Assembly (NCBI GenBank): GCA_947482805.1
Contig: CANKLK010000031.1
Coordinates: 1 to 17,300, forward strand
Source of the DNA: Flavobacteriaceae bacterium
GTDB taxonomy: Bacteria; Bacteroidota; Bacteroidia; Flavobacteriales; Flavobacteriaceae
Direction: 5' to 3'
DNA length: 17,300 nt
The notes under the pieces are model-generated. The model was given only the letters and a program-made list of their open reading frames with translations. It did not search any database and had not been told where the DNA came from. Below are positions 14,098 through 17,300 of this stretch, in pieces (within the stretch, counting starts at the first letter, position 1; the number at the start of each line of letters is the position of its first letter). The translations under genes were made by a program, and so were the position numbers.

Positions 14098-15492
14098 TTA
14101 AATTGTTTCTGCTAATTCGAGTGCTTTGTTTAGTGCTCCTAACTTATTATATACTTCTTGCATTTCGCTTTCTTCCGAAGAACTTTCTACGATTCCGGCG
14201 CCAGCCTGATAATGCAATTGATGATTTTTGGATAAAAACGTTCGGATCATAATTGCATGATTAAAATTACCTTCAAAATCCATGAAACCAATTGCTCCAC
14301 CATAAAAAGTCCGGTTGGTATTTTCGATTTCTTCAATGAGTTGCATTGCTTTGTGTTTTGGGGCACCGCTTAATGTTCCGGCAGGAAATGTATTGGCAAC
14401 CAATTTCATCGAACTTCCGTTTAGTTTTCCGGTCACTTTTGAAACCAAATGAATGACATGCGAAAAGAACTGTACTTCTTTGTATTTTTCGACTTTTACT
14501 TCGGTACAATTCCGGCTTAAATCATTTCGTGCCAAGTCAACCAGCATAACGTGTTCGCTGTTTTCTTTAGTATCTTCAGCTAATTTTTTGGCTAATTCGG
14601 CATCATGTTCGTCGTTTCCTGTTCGTTTAAAAGTTCCGGCAATGGGATGAATTTCTGCATGTTTATTTGATATTACGAGTTGCGCTTCGGGCGAAGATCC
14701 AAAAATCTTGAAATTACCATAATCAAAAAAGAACAAATAGGGTGAAGGATTGATATTGCGTAAAGCACGATAGACATTGAATTCATCACCTTTAAACGCT
14801 TGTGAAAATCGTCTTGATAAAACCAATTGGAAAACATCACCACGATGACAATGTTTTTTGGCTAACCCTACATTCGATTTAAATTCGGCATCAGTCAGAT
14901 TAGAAACCGAATTTCCTTCTTTGGAAAAACGGTAACTCGCAAAAGTTTTCGTTTGCAATAACTGCTCAATTTCCATGATATTATTGGTGTTGTCAATGCT
15001 GTGGCAAAAGATGTAAGCTTCGTTTTTGAAATGATTAATGGCGATAATATTTTGGTAAACCGCGTAATACAAATCGGGAATCGCTAAATCGTCGGTTCTT
15101 TTTTGGATGGAAATCGTTTCGAAATACTGTACCGCATCGTAATTGATATATCCAAACAAACCGTTATTGATGAATTTGAAGTTGTTGTTTTCGGGTTTGA
15201 ATTTGGAGGCAAATTTTTCAATCACTTTCGGGACATTCATAGCAGTGGAAATGGCAATTTTTTCAGAAGTCCCATCAGGAAACCAACTCACAATGCAATT
15301 ATTTTCGATTTTTATTGAAGCGATTGGATTGCAACAGATATAGGAAAAGCTGTTATCTGCAGTGTGATAGTCGCTACTTTCGAGTAAAATGCTATTGGGA
15401 AACTTATCTCTGATTTTGAGATAAATGCTCACCGGTGTAATCGTGTCGGCAAGAATTTGTTTGTGCTGTGTATGTAATTGAAACTGTTGCAT
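14098..15492 (-). CDS. trpE: Anthranilate synthase component I
   Basis: TrpE makes anthranilate from chorismate with ammonia from TrpG, the first committed step. The 464-residue protein has the chorismate-enzyme core in its C-terminal half: DVFQLVLSRRF, PIAGTFKRTG, then FPAGTLSGAPKHKAMQLIEE, YGGAIGF and GAGIVESSSEESE. Near the N-terminus, LLESS (36-40) matches the motif that binds tryptophan for feedback inhibition in E. coli TrpE. It is the first structural gene, 19 bases after the leader terminator, so its expression depends on readthrough of that attenuator. PabB is unlikely given the operon and the LLES motif. Confidence 0.97.
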   Translation of the reverse strand: MQQFQLHTQHKQILADTITPVSIYLKIRDKFPNSILLESSDYHTADNSFSYICCNPIASIKIENNCIVSWFPDGTSEKIAISTAMNVPKVIEKFASKFKPENNNFKFINNGLFGYINYDAVQYFETISIQKRTDDLAIPDLYYAVYQNIIAINHFKNEAYIFCHSIDNTNNIMEIEQLLQTKTFASYRFSKEGNSVSNLTDAEFKSNVGLAKKHCHRGDVFQLVLSRRFSQAFKGDEFNVYRALRNINPSPYLFFFDYGNFKIFGSSPEAQLVISNKHAEIHPIAGTFKRTGNDEHDAELAKKLAEDTKENSEHVMLVDLARNDLSRNCTEVKVEKYKEVQFFSHVIHLVSKVTGKLNGSSMKLVANTFPAGTLSGAPKHKAMQLIEEIENTNRTFYGGAIGFMDFEGNFNHAIMIRTFLSKNHQLHYQAGAGIVESSSEESEMQEVYNKLGALNKALELAETI

Positions 15493-15511
15493 AATAAAAG
15501 TTATTAAAATG

Positions 15512-15543
15512 AAAAAAGACCTGTCGTGAATGACAAGTCTTTT
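15512..15543 (-). terminator. trp attenuator terminator (hairpin 3:4)
   Basis: On the minus strand AAAAGACTTGTC (15543-15532) pairs with GACAGGTCTTTT (15525-15514), with one G-U pair, around the loop ATTCAC, and T's run on to 15512. It sits between the leader peptide and trpE, so it can end transcription before the structural genes. Confidence 0.88.
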
Positions 15544-15587
15544 ATATTATTTGAATTAATGATATCAATAATGGACTATTTCACGAC
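15523..15587 (-). promoter_or_regulatory. trp antiterminator pairing (segments 2:3)
   Basis: On the minus strand GTCGTGAA (15587-15580) is complementary over 8 bases to TTCACGAC (15530-15523), which is the loop and 3' arm of the terminator. A further AGTC (15577-15574) can pair with GACT in the terminator 5' arm (15539-15536). The leader stop TGA lies inside the first strand. A ribosome stalled at the Trp codons would leave this strand free to block the terminator; one that reaches the stop would cover it. Fold energies were not computed. Confidence 0.7.
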
Positions 15588-15637
15588 GACTGACGTAAAC
15601 TATTCCACCACCAAGTATTATTTAATATGTTTTTCAT
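15581..15637 (-). CDS. trpL: trp leader peptide, MKNILNNTWWWNSLRQSS
   Basis: This is an 18-codon reading frame on the minus strand, ATG 15637 to TGA 15581, too short for usual gene calls. Codons 9-11 are three consecutive TGG (Trp) codons at 15613-15605. It starts about 18 bases after a perfect -7 element and ends within the antiterminator strand, upstream of an intrinsic terminator and trpE. That arrangement is the hallmark of a leader peptide that senses charged tRNA-Trp: low tryptophan stalls the ribosome and opens the operon. The product itself is not expected to have a function. The call rests on sequence; no alternative explanation for three Trp codons in this place is obvious. Confidence 0.9.
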   Translation of the reverse strand: MKNILNNTWWWNSLRQSS

Positions 15638-15654
15638 TTAGATTTAGAATTAAA

Positions 15655-15685
15655 CAAATATAGGGATGTGTTTTTAATTTCCAAA
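15655..15685 (-). promoter_or_regulatory. trp operon promoter
   Basis: On the minus strand TTTG (15685-15682), exactly 19 bases, then TATATTTG (15662-15655) give a full match to the Bacteroidetes promoter. The transcript would start near 15648, about 10 bases before the leader peptide ATG. No Trp-repressor palindrome was recognised next to it. Confidence 0.8.
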
Positions 15686-15693
15686 CAAAAAGT

Positions 15694-15722
15694 AAAAAAT
15701 CCTCAAAAATTTCTTTCCGAGG
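15694..15722 (-). terminator. Intrinsic terminator of the YceI gene
   Basis: On the minus strand CCTCGGAAA and TTTTTGAGG form a 9-bp stem (two G-U pairs) with a GAAA tetraloop (15722-15701), followed by ATTTTTT. It ends about 8 bases before the trp promoter -33 box and insulates trp from the upstream genes. Confidence 0.85.
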
Positions 15723-15746
15723 TTTTTTATAGCAGCAATTCCCTTA

Positions 15747-16313
15747 CTAGAACTGTAGGTTTACAGTTAAGTCAAAATCATCATTGATAGCTTTGTCTCC
15801 AATACTTTCAAAGAAGCTTTTTGAGCCATGTTTGATATCATATTTAGTTCGGTCTATTTTTACAACCGTTGAAGCTGTATTTCCTTTTACTGCCAAATCA
15901 AAAGTTACCGGATTCGTAATTCCTTTTATCGTTAAATCACCAGTTATTGTGTAAACACCGTTTGCTTTTGTAGCAATTTTTTTGAATACTAAAGTGGCAT
16001 TAGGATTTTTTACAGTTCCAAAAAACTCATCATCTTTTAAATGAACATCTAATTTTGTTTTCCAATCACCAGACAAATCAGTAGTAGATATAGATGTCAT
16101 ATCTACGGTGAAATTTCCACCAGCAACTTTACCATCTTTGAAAATTAAATTTCCTTCTTTTAAATTTACTGTACCACTATGTTCACCAGTTACTTTTTTA
16201 CCAACCCAGTTAATAGTACTTTTTTCAGTGTTAATTTTTTTTGTTTGTGCTGTAGCCACTGTTGTACCAAAAGCTACTAATAAACCCATTGCGATTGTTT
16301 TTAAATTTTCCAT
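15747..16313 (-). CDS. Secreted YceI-family protein
   Basis: The 188-residue precursor has an N-terminal Sec signal (hydrophobic stretch 7-21, likely cleavage after ATA, before QTKK at about residue 23). The mature part matches the YceI family, a lipocalin-like beta-barrel that binds isoprenoid or other lipids in known members: STINWVGKKVTGEHSGTV, GNFTVDMTSI, DEFFGTVKNPNATLVF and VTFDLAVKG. It would act in the periplasm. It follows the nitroreductase-like gene after 22 bases and has its own terminator, so it is the last gene of a marR-nitroreductase-yceI transcript. Ligand and role are unknown. Confidence 0.9.
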   Translation of the reverse strand: MENLKTIAMGLLVAFGTTVATAQTKKINTEKSTINWVGKKVTGEHSGTVNLKEGNLIFKDGKVAGGNFTVDMTSISTTDLSGDWKTKLDVHLKDDEFFGTVKNPNATLVFKKIATKANGVYTITGDLTIKGITNPVTFDLAVKGNTASTVVKIDRTKYDIKHGSKSFFESIGDKAINDDFDLTVNLQF

Positions 16314-16335
16314 TGTTTTAATATTTAGTTATTGA

Positions 16336-16968
16336 TTATAAATTGATAAATAATTCTTCATTTGATTTACGCACTTTTGCATAATGCTGAGTAGCGTCTT
16401 CTTCGTGACGGTATCCAATAGTTGCTAGTAAAGTTGCGTTTAGTCCAAGTTTTCCTAAACCTAGAATTTCATTAACTTGAGCAGGTTCAAAACCTTCCAT
16501 TGGTGTAACGTCAATTTTTAATTCGGATGCGGCGTTCATTAAATTTCCTAGGGCTAAATACGTTTGTTTTGATGCCCAAGTATTTCTAACATCTTCTGGC
16601 AATACAACTATTTTAGATTTCATAAAGTCACCATATCCTTTTAATGCATCGGTAGGCAATCCTCTTGTTTCAGTTGTATTGGCTATACTTGCATCAATTT
16701 CAGTTTCTCCAAAATTGTTTATGTTAGCAAAGACAATCAATTGTGAAGCATCTACTATTTGTGATTGTCCCCAAGCTGCAGGTTGTAATCTTGCTCTTAA
16801 TTCTGGATTTTCGATAATTAAAACTCTGTATGGTTGTAAACCAAAAGAAGAAGCTGATAAACGAATGGCTTCTTTTAAAGTTTCTAAATCTTGTTTTGAT
16901 ATTTTTTTTGTAGCATCAAATTTTTTGGTTGCATAACGCCAATTTGCGTTTGTAATAAAATTGCTCAT
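16336..16968 (-). CDS. NAD(P)H-dependent oxidoreductase, nitroreductase family
   Basis: The 210-residue length and pattern are those of NfsB-like flavin nitroreductases, which use FMN and NAD(P)H to reduce nitro compounds or quinones by two electrons. Visible blocks are the N-terminal WRYATKKFD, the FMN-contact region RLSASSFGLQPYRVLI (36-51), WASKQTYLALGNLMNAA (about 130-146, the dimer and FMN face) and a C-terminal GLNATLLATIGYR. The protein is cytoplasmic. It starts two bases after the marR stop, so the two genes form an operon, and the regulator likely controls it. The physiological substrate is unknown. Confidence 0.9.
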   Translation of the reverse strand: MSNFITNANWRYATKKFDATKKISKQDLETLKEAIRLSASSFGLQPYRVLIIENPELRARLQPAAWGQSQIVDASQLIVFANINNFGETEIDASIANTTETRGLPTDALKGYGDFMKSKIVVLPEDVRNTWASKQTYLALGNLMNAASELKIDVTPMEGFEPAQVNEILGLGKLGLNATLLATIGYRHEEDATQHYAKVRKSNEELFINL

Positions 16969-16970
16969 AG

Positions 16971-17300
16971 TTATTTATTAATTGTTCGATATTTTTCTAG
17001 TAAATTATTCAATTGTTTTAATTCTTGTTGAGTCAAATTGTTGGCAAAAAACTGCTCGTGCTCCATTACAATAGGATCAAGTTTACATAATATTTCTAAG
17101 CCTTTTTGCGTAATCAACACCTCTATTTTTCTTCGATTATTAGGGCAAACTTCACGCGTTACATAATTTTTAAGCAACAATTTATCAATTAGTCGAGTAG
17201 TGTTGCTATTTTTGGATAACATTCGCTCTTGAATGACGCTCAAATTAGCTGGACAACCTTTTTGACCACGTAAAATTCGCAATACATTATACTGTTCTCT
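16971..17300 (-). CDS. MarR-family transcriptional regulator (5' end outside window)
   Basis: The minus-strand frame stays open to the window edge, giving 109 visible residues that begin REQYNVLRILRGQKG. It shows the MarR winged helix-turn-helix: LSVIQERMLSKNSNTTRLID (recognition helix), then KLLLKNYVTRE and the wing CPNNRRKIEVLITQKG, followed by a dimerisation helix. The usual length is about 150 residues, so roughly 40 N-terminal residues are missing. A TTG at 17282 could be mistaken for a start but lies inside the DNA-binding domain. Several cysteines (in GCPAN, EVCPNN and LCKLD) could allow redox sensing, as in some MarR proteins; that is speculative. It probably represses itself and the next two genes. 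Confidence 0.88.
   Translation of the reverse strand, partial: REQYNVLRILRGQKGCPANLSVIQERMLSKNSNTTRLIDKLLLKNYVTREVCPNNRRKIEVLITQKGLEILCKLDPIVMEHEQFFANNLTQQELKQLNNLLEKYRTINK

Noticed and set aside
17280..17282. TTG as a start for the MarR gene
   Set aside because: The frame continues upstream as REQYNV, typical MarR sequence, to the window edge, so the gene is partial.

Overview
The window looks like chromosomal DNA from a member of the Flavobacteriaceae, probably Flavobacterium. The DNA is AT-rich. Several genes are preceded by the Bacteroidetes-type promoter (TTTG or TTG near -33, TAnnTTTG near -7) rather than E. coli-type boxes. The tryptophan genes are in the order trpE-G-D-C-F-B-A, and a LETM1-like protein of the flavobacterial type is present. 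No rRNA, tRNA, insertion sequence, phage gene or CRISPR array was seen.

Layout. Positions 1-764 hold two small paralogous genes of unknown function, each with its own terminator. Next comes a minus-strand oxyR that keeps both redox cysteines. It is divergent from a plus-strand inorganic-carbon cluster (1811-5267): a small membrane-anchored or secreted protein, a SulP anion transporter with a STAS domain, and two beta-carbonic anhydrases of different subtype. A convergent minus-strand group follows (5305-7644): a LETM1-like protein, a lipoprotein Cu/Zn superoxide dismutase and a conserved protein with an SH3-like N-terminus. A plus-strand yaaA (peroxide stress) then meets a small helical minus-strand protein tail to tail.

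Positions 9123-15685 are a complete minus-strand tryptophan operon together with its control region. The leader holds a close match to the Bacteroidetes promoter, an 18-residue leader peptide with three consecutive Trp codons, an intrinsic terminator, and a competing pairing whose 5' strand contains the leader stop codon. This is a textbook ribosome-mediated attenuator and is the most notable signal in the window. Upstream, 15747-17300 holds a minus-strand MarR regulator (cut by the window edge), an NAD(P)H nitroreductase-like protein and a secreted YceI protein, closed by its own terminator just before the trp promoter.

How the genes fit together: the SulP transporter and the two carbonic anhydrases suggest bicarbonate uptake coupled to CO2/HCO3- interconversion. 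OxyR, SodC and YaaA are all oxidative-stress functions in other bacteria, but here they lie in separate transcription units. The trp genes cover every step from chorismate to tryptophan, with visible leader attenuation and a TrpE that keeps the LLES feedback-binding motif. No clearly new multi-gene system was found. The less-described items are the small paralog pair, the SulP-associated small protein, the LETM1-like gene and the uncharacterised proteins at 7120-7644 and 8577-8924.
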